Shown one piece after another: positions 1 to 8,518 of a DNA stretch of 64,000 nt. Source of the stretch: an uncultured Acidocella sp. (GTDB taxonomy: Bacteria > Pseudomonadota > Alphaproteobacteria > Acetobacterales > Acetobacteraceae). The notes beneath the pieces were generated by a model. That model had not been told where the DNA came from, did no database searches, and was given only the letters and a program-made list of their open reading frames with translations. Location of the stretch: contig NZ_CAMIIE010000010.1 in assembly GCF_946222605.1 (NCBI RefSeq), positions 16,637 through 80,636 on the forward strand. Direction: 5' to 3'. A program made the translations under genes and the position numbers. How positions within the stretch are numbered: position 1 is the first letter of the stretch; the number at the start of each line of letters is the position of its first letter.

Positions 1-1
1 G

Positions 2-658
2 GCGGCGGGGGCTGGCAAGGGGGTGGAAACCTTCCTGAAGGAGCTGCTCTGGCGGGAATTCTCGATCAATCTGCTCTGGCAGCATCCGGATCTGCGCCGC
101 GAGCCGATCCGCAAGGAGTTCAAGGATTTTCCCTGGGAGGCGAACCGCGACAGGCTGACCGCCTGGCAGACAGGCAAGACCGGGATTCCCATTATCGATG
201 CCGGGATGCGCGAGCTGTGGATCACCGGCTGGATGCATAACCGGGTGCGGATGATTTGCGCCTCCTATCTGGTCAAGCATCTGCTGATCCCCTGGCAGGC
301 GGGCGAGGCCTGGTTCTGGGATACGCTGTGCGAGGCGGATGAGGCGGCGAACGGCGCCTCCTGGCAATGGGTGGCGGGCTGCGGCGCGGATGCAGCACCC
401 TATTTCCGGGTGTTCAACCCGGTGCTGCAGGGGCAGAAATTCGATGGCGACGGCGCCTATGTGCGCCGGTTTGTGCCGGAGCTGCGTAAGTTGCCGGATA
501 AATTCATCCAGGCCCCCTGGGAGGCGCCGGCAGAGATTTTGGCGGCGTGCGGGGTGCGGCTGGGAGGCAATTATCCGCAGCCGCTGGTGAAGCCGGCGGA
601 GGGGCGCGACAAGGCGCTGGCCGCTTATGCGAGGTTGAAAGGCGAGGAGCCAGCGTAA
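2..658 (+). CDS. phrB: Deoxyribodipyrimidine photolyase, C-terminal part (5' end outside window)
   Basis: This is the C-terminal half of a class I cyclobutane-dimer photolyase, the flavoprotein that repairs UV pyrimidine dimers with blue light. The frame is open to the left edge, so the N-terminal antenna-binding domain is missing only because the window starts here. The FAD-binding helical domain is clear: WREF near the start, then DAGMRELWITGWMHNR, then WFWDTLCEADEAANGASWQW and PYFRVFNP, all hallmarks of the cryptochrome/photolyase family and its FAD pocket. The conserved TGWMHNR and NP motifs argue for a working photolyase rather than a divergent cryptochrome, but the deciding antenna half is not visible. 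The gene ends with TAA, 80 bp before the next start. Confidence 0.9.
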   Translation, partial: AAGAGKGVETFLKELLWREFSINLLWQHPDLRREPIRKEFKDFPWEANRDRLTAWQTGKTGIPIIDAGMRELWITGWMHNRVRMICASYLVKHLLIPWQAGEAWFWDTLCEADEAANGASWQWVAGCGADAAPYFRVFNPVLQGQKFDGDGAYVRRFVPELRKLPDKFIQAPWEAPAEILAACGVRLGGNYPQPLVKPAEGRDKALAAYARLKGEEPA

Positions 659-738
659 GCCCTTGCCAGAGGTCGCGGAACAACCCATCTTTGAGTTGTA
701 ATGTTACCTTTTATTTCAACGCCTTGCTGGTCCATGCG

Positions 739-1413
739 ATGATCCCCTCCGGACGCGGACTGCGCATTGTCGGCGATGTGCATGGCGATTCCCGCGCCTT
801 CGCGGCGGCGGCGCAGACGGATCGCTTCATCATCCAGCTCGGCGATCTCGTCGATGACGGGCCGGATACGCCTGGCGCGCTGCGGATCATGTTCGAGATT
901 TTGGACGAAAGGCGCGGGCTGTTCCTGCTCGGCAATCATGATTTCAAGCTCGGGCGGGCGCTGCGGGGGGATCGGGTGCGCGGGGAGCCGACGGCGAAGA
1001 CCATGGCGATTTTGCCCGAGGAGCTGCGGGAACGCACCCGCGAGGAGATTTTGCGCGCGCCGGTCTGGCTGCAATCGGGAAAATTGTTTTTCGTGCATGG
1101 CGGGTTTCATCCGGCGATGCTGGAGCAGCCCCCCGGCCCCTTCCCGGCTGGCCGGCCGGAGCCGCTTTGGGCGCGCGCGCTCTATGGCCAGACCAGTGGC
1201 CGGGTGAGCAGCGGCGGCAAGCCGGAGCGGCTGCTGCGCTGGGTGGATGATCTGCCCACCGGCATCACCGCTTATGTCGGCCATGATCAGCGCTCGACCG
1301 ACGGGCGGCCTTATATCCGCCATGGGCGCAGGGGCGGGATGGCGGTGTTTCTGGATACCGGCGCCGGCAAAGGCGGGCATCTCTCCTGGATGGATATCGA
1401 CCCCCTGCCCTGA
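739..1413 (+). CDS. PPP-type metallophosphoesterase (serine/threonine phosphatase-like)
   Basis: A calcineurin-like metallophosphoesterase of 224 residues. The four metal-binding blocks of the family are in order: GDVHGD at residues 12-17, GDLVDDG at 35-41 (GDxxDRG in classic PPP enzymes, with Arg replaced by Asp), GNHD at 65-68, and later histidines in HGG and VGHDQ. It should bind two metals and hydrolyse phosphomonoesters or dinucleoside polyphosphates; the substrate cannot be told. I chose ATG at 739 because the family begins just before the GDxHG block and the upstream reading frame overlaps the photolyase end. No strong Shine-Dalgarno is visible. A stem-loop with a T-run follows. Confidence 0.75.
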   Translation: MIPSGRGLRIVGDVHGDSRAFAAAAQTDRFIIQLGDLVDDGPDTPGALRIMFEILDERRGLFLLGNHDFKLGRALRGDRVRGEPTAKTMAILPEELRERTREEILRAPVWLQSGKLFFVHGGFHPAMLEQPPGPFPAGRPEPLWARALYGQTSGRVSSGGKPERLLRWVDDLPTGITAYVGHDQRSTDGRPYIRHGRRGGMAVFLDTGAGKGGHLSWMDIDPLP

Positions 1414-1476
1414 TCCGGCGCGCATGAGAGCGCTGCGGAGGCTGCTTCACGGCGCCGCTTGGTCGCGCCGCGATTT

Positions 1477-1518
1477 TAGAGCATCAAGCTTTTAGCTTGA
1501 TGCTCTAAATTTTTTTTT
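1477..1518 (+). terminator. Strong intrinsic terminator-like hairpin, also a dispersed repeat
   Basis: A perfect 14-bp stem, TAGAGCATCAAGCT paired with AGCTTGATGCTCTA across a TTT loop (1477-1507), is followed by AA and a run of ten T. It has the form of a rho-independent terminator for the upstream phosphatase gene. The same 31 bp occur exactly, in reverse orientation, at 16044-16074, so it is also a mobile-looking repeat. Confidence 0.7.
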
Positions 1519-1521
1519 AGC

Positions 1522-1578
1522 GAGCAATTTCATGTGTTTATTTTGACGCTGGCGCGTCAACCTAAACACATATTGCTC
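1522..1578. repeat. Second long imperfect palindrome adjoining the 31-bp repeat
   Basis: Three paired blocks fold back on each other: GAGCAAT (1522-1528) with ATTGCTC (1572-1578), ATGTGTTTA (1532-1540) with TAAACACAT (1563-1571), and TTGACGC (1543-1549) with GCGTCAA (1554-1560), giving 23 pairs with small bulges. Together with the neighbouring hairpin it makes a roughly 100-bp non-coding unit ending 20 bp before the DUF421 gene. It resembles the small palindromic repeats of alphaproteobacterial genomes. Confidence 0.65.
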
Positions 1579-1598
1579 TAGCGAAAGGATATGGACAA

Positions 1599-2087
1599 AT
1601 GCAGGCCTGGCACGCGTTGGTGGGGAACGGGGCGACGCAGATTTTATGGTGGCAGATGAGCCTGCGCGCGGTGATCGTGCTGGCATACGGAATCGCCGCG
1701 ATCCGGCTGTTGGGACGGCGGGCCTTCAGCCGGCAGAGCCCGCTGGATATCGTCATCGCCATTGTCATCGGTTCCAGCCTCAGCCGCGCCCTGACCGGCA
1801 ATGCCAAGCTGCTCGACACGCTGCTGGCGACGACAGTGTTTCTGTTACTCTATTGGGCGTTGGAGCATCTGGCGGCGCGCTGGCCAGCCCTGGCCTGGGC
1901 GGTGAAAGGGGCGCCGATCCCGCTGATCGACCAGGGCAGGATGCGCGGTGGGAATATGCGGGCCAGCGCGGTGACAACGCACGACATCGAGGAAGCGGCG
2001 CGTTGTGCCGGCCATGAGGGGCTGGGGGCGCTGGAAACGGCGATATTGGAGCGTAACGGGCAGATCAGCACGATTGCGAGAAAATAA
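1599..2087 (+). CDS. DUF421 (YetF/YcaP-like) membrane protein
   Basis: A 162-residue membrane protein with about three hydrophobic N-terminal segments followed by a small soluble domain. The family signature is visible as RLLGRRAFSRQSPLDIVIAI, close to the R-x-x-G-K/R-R-x-x-x-x-x-S-x-x-D pattern of DUF421 proteins, then IGSSLSRAL. The soluble tail contains PIPLIDQGRM and THDIEEAAR, which match the beta-strand and helix of the same family. Related proteins have roles linked to spore or stress physiology in Bacillus, but function here is unknown. The AAAGGA at 1583-1588 serves as a ribosome site about 10 nt before the ATG. It converges on the next gene. Confidence 0.75.
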   Translation: MQAWHALVGNGATQILWWQMSLRAVIVLAYGIAAIRLLGRRAFSRQSPLDIVIAIVIGSSLSRALTGNAKLLDTLLATTVFLLLYWALEHLAARWPALAWAVKGAPIPLIDQGRMRGGNMRASAVTTHDIEEAARCAGHEGLGALETAILERNGQISTIARK

Positions 2088-2129
2088 GCGACACCGCCGG
2101 ACCCTTTACCGCCCCCGCCCCCAAAACGT

Positions 2130-2768
2130 TTATTCGTTCAGATAGGGATTCGTTTCGCGCTCCGCCCCGATGGTGGAGCCGGGGCCGTGGCCGCAGAGGA
2201 AGCCGAAACTGTCCGGCAGCACCAGCAGCTCGCGCTTGATCGAGGCGATCAGCTGCGCGTGATCGCCGTAATCGCCCAGATCCGTGCGGCCGACCGAGCC
2301 CTTGAACAGCACATCGCCAAGAATGCCGAATTCCAGCGCCTTGTTCAGGAACACCATATGGCCCGGCGTATGGCCAGGGCAGTGGCGGACCTCGAAATCC
2401 GCCCCGCCCAGCTTGATCACGTCCCCCGCCCGCAGCCAGCGATCGGGCGTGCAGTCCCGCGCCTTGATGCCGTAGCGCGCCCCCTGCTCGGCCAGCCCAT
2501 CGAGCAGAAACTTATCCTCGATGCCGGGGCCGATGATGCGCACATCCAGCTTTTCCGCCAGCTCCATCGCCCCGCCGGCATGGTCGATATGGCCATGGGT
2601 GAGGAAGATCTCGGTGATGGACAGGCCGAGCTTGGTGATCTGCTCGGTGATGTAGGGCACATCCCCGCCCGGGTCGATCACCGCGCCGATCTTGGTTTCG
2701 TCATCCCAGGCCAGGGCGCAATTCTGCTGAAAAGGGGTGACCGGGATGATGCCGATTTTGAAGCTCAT
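2130..2768 (-). CDS. MBL-fold metallohydrolase (YcbL/glyoxalase II-like)
   Basis: A 212-residue metallo-beta-lactamase-fold hydrolase. The zinc motif THGHIDHAGG, the downstream HCPGHTPGH, the DVLFKGSVGRTDL block and the C-terminal CGHGPGSTIGAE are those of the short glyoxalase II-like group (E. coli YcbL type). It lacks the C-terminal substrate-binding domain of true glyoxalase II, so a general thioester hydrolase is likely, with the physiological substrate unknown. Its ATG overlaps the thrS stop by four bases (ATGA, 2765-2768), so it is translationally coupled to thrS. The stop codon lies in a sequence resembling one arm of the window's palindromic repeat family. Confidence 0.88.
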   Translation of the reverse strand: MSFKIGIIPVTPFQQNCALAWDDETKIGAVIDPGGDVPYITEQITKLGLSITEIFLTHGHIDHAGGAMELAEKLDVRIIGPGIEDKFLLDGLAEQGARYGIKARDCTPDRWLRAGDVIKLGGADFEVRHCPGHTPGHMVFLNKALEFGILGDVLFKGSVGRTDLGDYGDHAQLIASIKRELLVLPDSFGFLCGHGPGSTIGAERETNPYLNE

Positions 2769-4690
2769 GCGCGCAGATCCGGGGCGGTGGCTTCTGCTTT
2801 CAACAGGGCCACGGCCTCATCCAGCGACAGGATCTCTTGCGCGGCACCGCCCAGGCGGCGCAGGGCCACCTTGCGCTCCTCCGCCTCCTTGCGCCCGACC
2901 ACCAGGATGTTGGGCACGTGATGCAGCGAATGGTCGCGGATTTTCGCCTGGATCTTCTGGTTGCTGGTATCCAGCTCCACCGCAAGCCCGGCGGCGCGCA
3001 GCGCCTCGGCCACCTCACCGGCATAGCCATCGGCATCCGAGACGATGGTGGCGACGACAACCTGGGTGGGGGCCAGCCAGAGCGGGAAACGGCCGGCATA
3101 TTGCTCGATCAGAATGCCGAGAAACCGCTCAAAGCTGCCGATGATGGCGCGATGCAGCATCACCGGGCGGGCGCGGCTGCTCTCGGAGGTGACATATTCG
3201 GCGTCCAGACGCTCCGGCAGCACGAAATCCACCTGGATGGTGCCGCATTGCCAATCCCGCCCGATGGCATCGCGCAGCACGAATTCCAGCTTCGGGCCGT
3301 AGAAGGCGCCCTCGCCCGGGTTCAGCGTGTACTCCACCCCGGCTTTTTCGCAGGCGGCCTTCAGCGCGCCCTCGGCGCGGTCCCAGACATCGTCGGCACC
3401 GGCGCGAACCTCCGGGCGGTCGGAGAATTTGACCGTGAAGCTCTCGAAGCCGAAATCCTTATAGACGCTCTCCAGCAGGGCGACGAATTTCACCGTCTCG
3501 TCGGCGATCTGGTCTTCCATGCAGAAAATATGCGCATCGTCCTGGGTGAAGGCGCGCACGCGCATGATGCCGTGCAGCGCACCCGAGGGCTCGTAGCGGT
3601 GGCAGGCGCCGAATTCGGCCATGCGGATCGGCAGTTCCTTGTAGGAGCGCAGGCCCTGATTGAAGATCTGCACATGGCAGGGGCAGTTCATCGGCTTCAA
3701 GGCGAGGGTTGTGTCCTCCTCCGCCACTTCCGCGATGAACATATTCTTGCGGTATTTGTCCCAATGGCCGGAAAGCTCCCAGAGCTTGCGGTCAACCAGC
3801 TGCGGCGTGCGCACCTCCTCATAGCCGCCGGCTTCCTGGCGGCGGCGGATATAGGCTTCCACCGTGCGGTAGAGCTTCCAGCCTTTCGGGTGCCAGAAGA
3901 TGGAGCCGGTGGCCTCTTCCTGGATGTGGAAGAGGTCCATCTCGCGGCCGATCTTGCGGTGGTCGCGCTTTTCCGCCTCTTCGATCTGGGTGAGATAGGC
4001 GTCCAGCTCCTTATTGTCGCGCCAGGCGGTGCCGTAGATGCGGCTCAGCATCGGGTTTTTGGAATCACCGCGCCAATAGGCGCCGGCGGTCTTCATCAGC
4101 TTGAAGCCGCTGCCGATATCGCCGGTGGAGCGCATATGCGGGCCACGGCACAGATCCAGCCATTCGCCCTGGCGGTAGATGGTGATGGTCTCGCTCTCGG
4201 GCAGATCGCGGATCAGCTCGGCCTTGAAGCGCTCGCCGCGGGCTTCGAAGAATTTGATCGCCTCCTCGCGGTCCCATTCCTCGCGCACGAAGCCAGCATT
4301 GCGGCCGATGATTTCGCGCATCTTGGCTTCGATCGCCGGCAGATCGGCCGGGGTGAAGGGCTCGTTGCGGTAGAAATCGTAATAGAAGCCGTTCTCGATG
4401 GAGGGGCCGATGGTGACCTGGGTGCCGGGGAAGAGCTCCTGCACGGCCTCGGCCAGCACATGGGCGGCGTCGTGGCGGATCATCTCCAGCGCCGCCTCGT
4501 CCTTGCGGGTGATGAATTTGACCGCGCTGTCCTCGGCGATTTCGCGGGAGAGGTCCATCTGCTTGCCGTTCACTTCCATCGCCAACGCGGCGCGGGCCAG
4601 GCCCGGGCCGATGGCGGCGGCGATGGTGGTGCCAGTGACCGCGCCATCGAAGGAACGAACGGAACCGTCGGGCAAGGTGATGGCAGGCAT
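2765..4690 (-). CDS. thrS: Threonine--tRNA ligase
   Basis: A full-length (641 residues) class II aminoacyl-tRNA synthetase that charges tRNA-Thr. Domain order is as expected: TGS domain (about 1-60), the editing domain with the HDAAH motif at residues 73-77, the catalytic core with MNCPCH (zinc cysteine), RYEPSGALHG and LHRAIIGSFERFLGIL (motif 3), and the C-terminal anticodon-binding domain from about residue 540. No key residue appears lost. The MBL-fold gene follows with a four-base overlap. An antisense open frame of 930 codons covers this gene but is a composition shadow. Confidence 0.98.
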   Translation of the reverse strand: MPAITLPDGSVRSFDGAVTGTTIAAAIGPGLARAALAMEVNGKQMDLSREIAEDSAVKFITRKDEAALEMIRHDAAHVLAEAVQELFPGTQVTIGPSIENGFYYDFYRNEPFTPADLPAIEAKMREIIGRNAGFVREEWDREEAIKFFEARGERFKAELIRDLPESETITIYRQGEWLDLCRGPHMRSTGDIGSGFKLMKTAGAYWRGDSKNPMLSRIYGTAWRDNKELDAYLTQIEEAEKRDHRKIGREMDLFHIQEEATGSIFWHPKGWKLYRTVEAYIRRRQEAGGYEEVRTPQLVDRKLWELSGHWDKYRKNMFIAEVAEEDTTLALKPMNCPCHVQIFNQGLRSYKELPIRMAEFGACHRYEPSGALHGIMRVRAFTQDDAHIFCMEDQIADETVKFVALLESVYKDFGFESFTVKFSDRPEVRAGADDVWDRAEGALKAACEKAGVEYTLNPGEGAFYGPKLEFVLRDAIGRDWQCGTIQVDFVLPERLDAEYVTSESSRARPVMLHRAIIGSFERFLGILIEQYAGRFPLWLAPTQVVVATIVSDADGYAGEVAEALRAAGLAVELDTSNQKIQAKIRDHSLHHVPNILVVGRKEAEERKVALRRLGGAAQEILSLDEAVALLKAEATAPDLRA

Positions 4691-4726
4691 AGGCGTCTTC
4701 CTAAAGTAATGAAACGTCGCGGCGGG

Positions 4727-5611
4727 TTATGGCAGCAGGGCCAGCACTTGCGCAACCGGCAGCTCTTGCAAGGTGGGGGCGCGGGCAATGGCCGGCCAGC
4801 CGCCATCAGGATAGCGCGGCGCGGTGCGGGTGGGCTCGGACGCGCTGGAAAAGAGAGAGATGCAGGGCGTGCCAAGAGCGGCGGCCAGATGCATCGGGCC
4901 GGTATCGTTGCCGATGGCAAGCGCAGCGCCCCGGAAGACCGAGGCGAGCTGAAAGAAATCCGTGCGGCCGGTGAGGTCCAGCCCGCCGATGGTCTGGGCG
5001 AGAGGCTGTTCGCTTTTGGTGCCGACGATGACGATGGGGCGGTTCAGGCCCGCCGCGACCGCGCGGAATTTTTCCGCCGGGAAGCGCTTTTCCGGCCGGT
5101 GCGGGGCGGCACCGGGGACGAGCACGACGTAATCCGGCGACAGATCGAGGCCAGAGATGTCACCGGCGAGCCAGGAGAGGTCCGGCGGCGGCAAAGGGGT
5201 GGGGATGCCGGCGAGGCCCAGCTGCTGTTCCAGCCGCTCGCGGCTATGCAGGGTTTCGCGGTTGCCAGCATCCGGATAGGCGCAGCCGCTGGCGATGCCG
5301 GACCAGGCGGGGCGCCCGGCCAGGGCGAAATAGCGGGTGGAGCGGCCGGAGGTTTGCAGGTCATAGACCATGTCAAACCCGGCGAGCTGGCGTTTGAGCC
5401 GCAACAGGGCGGGGAGCTGCCACCAATCGGGTTTGGCGTCGATCTCGATTTTATCGAACCAGGGGCTGGCGCCGAGCAGCCCGGCATAGGGCTTGGTGGT
5501 GAGCAGGGTGATCTCGTCGCCCGCATGGCGGGCGCGGATGGCGGCAAAGGCAGCGAAACTCAGCACGATATCGCCAAAGGCGCCATGGCGGATGACGAGG
5601 ATGCGGCTCAT
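4727..5611 (-). CDS. Glycosyltransferase family 9 (heptosyltransferase-like)
   Basis: A 294-residue GT-B enzyme of the ADP-heptose:LPS heptosyltransferase family. The N-terminus ILVIRHGAFGDIVLSFAAF is the classic GT9 Rossmann opening, and the C-terminal GNDTGPMHLAAALGTPCI carries the nucleotide-sugar binding signature. It is a little short for WaaC/WaaF. It overlaps the upstream GT4 gene by four bases (5608-5611), so the two form an operon likely acting on one surface glycan or LPS core. The acceptor cannot be read from sequence. Confidence 0.88.
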   Translation of the reverse strand: MSRILVIRHGAFGDIVLSFAAFAAIRARHAGDEITLLTTKPYAGLLGASPWFDKIEIDAKPDWWQLPALLRLKRQLAGFDMVYDLQTSGRSTRYFALAGRPAWSGIASGCAYPDAGNRETLHSRERLEQQLGLAGIPTPLPPPDLSWLAGDISGLDLSPDYVVLVPGAAPHRPEKRFPAEKFRAVAAGLNRPIVIVGTKSEQPLAQTIGGLDLTGRTDFFQLASVFRGAALAIGNDTGPMHLAAALGTPCISLFSSASEPTRTAPRYPDGGWPAIARAPTLQELPVAQVLALLP

Positions 5612-6744
5612 CCCAGCAGCTCGGCATAGAGATGCAGATAGCGCGTCTGCATCGCCTCCAGCGAGAAACGCTGCCCGACCGCTTCGCGGGCGCGCTGGCC
5701 GAAGGCGAGGCGCAGCGCCGCATCGCCGTCCAGGATCGCGTCGAACAAGCCGGCCAAAGCGGTTTCGTCGCCGGGCGGGAAGAGGAAGCCGGTGACATCG
5801 GGCTCGATCGTCTCATGCGCGCCGCCATGGCCGGCGGCGACGACGATTTTGCCCATCGCCTGCGCCTCGATGATGGTGCGGCCGAAGGCTTCCGGTTCGG
5901 TGGAGCAGTTCACCACGATATCGGCCAGTTTCAGCGCGGCGGGCATATCCTCGACATGCCCGGCCAAACGCAGCCGGCCGCCAATGCCGAGCCGGTTGGC
6001 GAGATCCAGCAGCTCCTGAGTGTATTTATGCCGGCCCTGATCCGAGCCGATGAGAATGCCCACCGCGTCCTGGTGCTGCATTTTCGCCAGAGCGCGGATG
6101 AACAGGCGCTGGCCCTTCCAGCCGGTGAGCCGGCCGGGAAGCAAAATCGCGGGCTGGCCGTTTTCGATCCGCCACTCCTTGGCCAGGCGCACCGCACGGT
6201 CGCCACGCACCGCGGCGGGGTCGAATTTCTGCAGATCGACGCCGTTATGGATGACACGGAGTTTTGCAGGATCAATCTTGTAGCGCGATTTGATAAGATC
6301 CGATATGAACGTGCTCACCGCCACCACCCGGGCGCCGGCGGCCATCACCTGATTATAGCGCTTCTTCAGCTTGCTCTTCTCGCCATAAGAGCCGTGATAG
6401 GTGGTGACGAACGGGATATTGAGCGCGCGCGCCGCGCGGAAGGCGGCCCAGGCCGGGGCGCGGGAATGGGCATGCACGAGATCGACATGGTTCTCCTCCA
6501 TCACCTTTCGCAGCTTGCGCCCGTTGCGCCATATTTTTAAAGGATTTTTTGAAGCCACTGGCAGATGGATCAGCTCCGCCCCGGCGCGCAAAGCGAGGTT
6601 GGAAAGCGGCCCATCCTCGGCCACAATGATCGAGCGATGGCCGCAGAGATGCACCGCCTGGGCGATTTCGATGGCCACCCGCTCCGCGCCGCCGGCATCG
6701 AGCTTGGGGAGCAGCTGGAGAATCGTGCGCGGGCGGTCAATCAT
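5608..6744 (-). CDS. Glycosyltransferase family 4
   Basis: A 378-residue GT-B glycosyltransferase. The N-terminal LPKLDAGGAERVAIEIAQA is a textbook GT4 acceptor-side glycine loop; VTTYHGSYG and VVNCSTEPEAFGRTIIEAQAMGK hold the donor-binding E-x7-E motif; the tail RFSLEAMQTRYLHLY is typical of the clade that includes LPS core transferases. It starts the operon with the GT9 gene. Its start lies 34 bp from the divergently transcribed alpha/beta hydrolase gene. Donor and acceptor are unknown; an LPS or exopolysaccharide role is inferred. Confidence 0.88.
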   Translation of the reverse strand: MIDRPRTILQLLPKLDAGGAERVAIEIAQAVHLCGHRSIIVAEDGPLSNLALRAGAELIHLPVASKNPLKIWRNGRKLRKVMEENHVDLVHAHSRAPAWAAFRAARALNIPFVTTYHGSYGEKSKLKKRYNQVMAAGARVVAVSTFISDLIKSRYKIDPAKLRVIHNGVDLQKFDPAAVRGDRAVRLAKEWRIENGQPAILLPGRLTGWKGQRLFIRALAKMQHQDAVGILIGSDQGRHKYTQELLDLANRLGIGGRLRLAGHVEDMPAALKLADIVVNCSTEPEAFGRTIIEAQAMGKIVVAAGHGGAHETIEPDVTGFLFPPGDETALAGLFDAILDGDAALRLAFGQRAREAVGQRFSLEAMQTRYLHLYAELLG

Positions 6745-6778
6745 GGCTGCGCGCTACCAGGGTTGGAGGGTTATGACT

Positions 6779-7528
6779 ATGCCGTTTGTGTCACGCCTGC
6801 CGGGAATCGACCTGGCCTATGAGATTCTGGACGGGCGCGGGCCGCTGGTGATGTTCTGCCCCGGCTATGCCTCGGACATGCAGGGCACCAAGGCGCTGGC
6901 GTTGGAGGCCTGGTGCAAGGCGCAAGGCCGGGCGATGCTGCGCTTCGACTATGCCGGGCATGGCGCCTCCGGTGGCGTGTTTCTGGAAAACGGCATCGGC
7001 GACTGGGCGGCGGATGCGGCCTTCGTGCTGGAGCAGGTGGCGCCAGGCCAGGAGGTGCTGCTGGTCGGCTCCTCGATGGGCGGATGGATCTCGCTGATCC
7101 TCGGGCAGGCTTTGGGGGCGCGGCTGGTGGGGCTGGTCTTGCTGGCCCCCGCCCCGGATTTCACCGCAAGGCTGCTGGAGGTGGAGCTGCCGCCCGAGGC
7201 GCAGGCGGAAATCCGCGCCAAGGGCGTGATCTATAAGCCATCGGAGTATGGCGAGCCGATGCCCTTCTCGCTGGCGTTGATCGAGCGCAGCGCGGCGCAT
7301 TATGTGATGACCAAACCGATCGCCATCACCGCGCCGGTGCGGATTCTGCACGGGATGCTGGACGATGCGGTGCCCTGGGAATTGTCGTTGCAGATCGTAC
7401 AGAAGCTGAGCGGCGCGGATGTGCGGGTGAGCTTCATCAAGGCTGGCGACCATCGGCTTTCCACCGCGGATGATCTGAAGCTGCTAGAGCAGACCGTCGG
7501 CGCGCTCCTCGGCCAGGATGGCGGCTAG
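6779..7528 (+). CDS. Alpha/beta hydrolase
   Basis: A serine hydrolase of 249 residues. The nucleophile elbow GSSMGG, the oxyanion-hole region FCPGYASDM, the acid in MLDDAVP and the late histidine in KAGDHRL give a complete Ser-Asp-His set in canonical order. Proteins of this shape include the ABHD10/palmitoyl thioesterase-like group, but the substrate is not deducible. Two in-frame starts exist: ATG 6773 is only 2 nt from GGAGGG (6765-6770), while ATG 6779 has 8 nt spacing, so I prefer 6779. Its last 45 bp overlap the 3' end of the convergent SDR gene. Confidence 0.85.
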   Translation: MPFVSRLPGIDLAYEILDGRGPLVMFCPGYASDMQGTKALALEAWCKAQGRAMLRFDYAGHGASGGVFLENGIGDWAADAAFVLEQVAPGQEVLLVGSSMGGWISLILGQALGARLVGLVLLAPAPDFTARLLEVELPPEAQAEIRAKGVIYKPSEYGEPMPFSLALIERSAAHYVMTKPIAITAPVRILHGMLDDAVPWELSLQIVQKLSGADVRVSFIKAGDHRLSTADDLKLLEQTVGALLGQDGG

Positions 7529-8338
7529 GCCTTCGCGGTAGGTGGGGTAGCGCCAGGCAAGGCCGAGGCTGGCTTTGGTGGCATCGGCCCGCACCTTGCG
7601 GTTCTCCGCCCAGAAGCTGCGCGCCATGGGGGACATGGTTTTCACCGCCTCGTCAAACGGCATCGGCGGCGGCGGGGCAATGCCGAGCAGCCTTGCCGCT
7701 TCCTGGACCACGTCCGTCGGCGCGGCGGGCTCGTCATCGGCGAAGTTGAAGATGCCGGTCGCACCCTGGCGGATGGCGGCGGCGACCCCCAGCCCGATAT
7801 CCTCGCGATGGATGCGCCCGAACATATGGCCGGGCTTGATCACGTGCCGCCCCTGCCCGGCCCGCAGATCATCCAGCATCGAGCGGCCGGGGCCGTAAAT
7901 GCCGGCGAGGCGGAAAATGGCCAGCGGCTTGCCCAAATCCGCCCAGCCCTGCTCGGCGGCGATGCGCCGGCGGGCGCGGGCGGAGCCTGGGTTGGGCGGG
8001 GTGGTTTCATCCACCCAGCCGCCTTGCGCGTCGCCATAGATGCCGGTGGTGGAGAGATAGCCGAGCCAGCTTGCGGGTGCGGCGCGCAGGGCGGCGCCAT
8101 AGCGGGCCAGCACCGGGTCGCCCTGCTCATCCGGCGCGGCGCTGGTGAGGATGTGGCTGGCCTGGGCGATGACCGGCTGCGCCTGCTCGAAGGGCAGCAG
8201 CGTGACGCCGGGCTCCGGCCTGGTTGCGCTGCGATAGGTGGCACTCACCTGCCAGCCCGCCGCCACCGCCTCTTTGGCGATGGCGCGGCCAGCATAGCCG
8301 AGGCCGAAAATGAGGAGATGCGGGGATGAGATTGTCAT
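7484..8338 (-). CDS. NAD-dependent epimerase/dehydratase-like (extended SDR) protein
   Basis: A 284-residue Rossmann-fold protein. LLIFGLGYAGRAIAKEA gives the glycine-rich dinucleotide site, and LSTTGIYGD with GIYGPGRSML match the atypical extended SDR group represented by E. coli YeeZ. The catalytic Tyr-x3-Lys of classical SDRs is replaced by YGDAQG, as in YeeZ-like members, so enzymatic activity is uncertain. The gene is convergent with the alpha/beta hydrolase and overlaps it by 45 bp. A palindromic repeat separates it from pyrE upstream. Confidence 0.82.
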   Translation of the reverse strand: MTISSPHLLIFGLGYAGRAIAKEAVAAGWQVSATYRSATRPEPGVTLLPFEQAQPVIAQASHILTSAAPDEQGDPVLARYGAALRAAPASWLGYLSTTGIYGDAQGGWVDETTPPNPGSARARRRIAAEQGWADLGKPLAIFRLAGIYGPGRSMLDDLRAGQGRHVIKPGHMFGRIHREDIGLGVAAAIRQGATGIFNFADDEPAAPTDVVQEAARLLGIAPPPPMPFDEAVKTMSPMARSFWAENRKVRADATKASLGLAWRYPTYREGLAAILAEERADGLL

Positions 8339-8390
8339 CCCCGCCTTTCTGGCACCATCCCGCCCCCGTTAAAAGGCTGGGAGTATTCGC

Positions 8391-8518
8391 AAAAGTTTTT
8401 GGGGTGCAGCCTTTTTTTCAAAAAGGGCTGCAAAACGTCGGGGCTTTTGACGAGAGCGGTGCGACCACCCCAAACCGCGTCGCCCAAAAACTTTTATATC
8501 TTTTTCAAAGAGTTACTT
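8391..8518. repeat. Intergenic palindromic repeat (AAAAGTTTTTGGG family), copy 1
   Basis: Outer arms AAAAGTTTTTGGG (8391-8403) and CCCAAAAACTTTT (8483-8495) are exact reverse complements, 13 bp, enclosing a second hairpin GCAGCC-T7 / A5-GGGCTGC (8407-8432). After the right arm comes a tail with TTTTTCAAAGA ending at the pyrE stop. Related units occur near 25041, 40822, 52026 and 62461. Likely a transcription terminator for pyrE and a genome-wide repeat. Confidence 0.75.

Noticed and set aside
2837..5629. 930-codon open frame on the plus strand opposite thrS and the GT9 gene
   Set aside because: It is a composition shadow of GC-rich coding strands: no known motifs, abundant Gly/Ala/Gln/Asp, and both opposite genes are strongly conserved.
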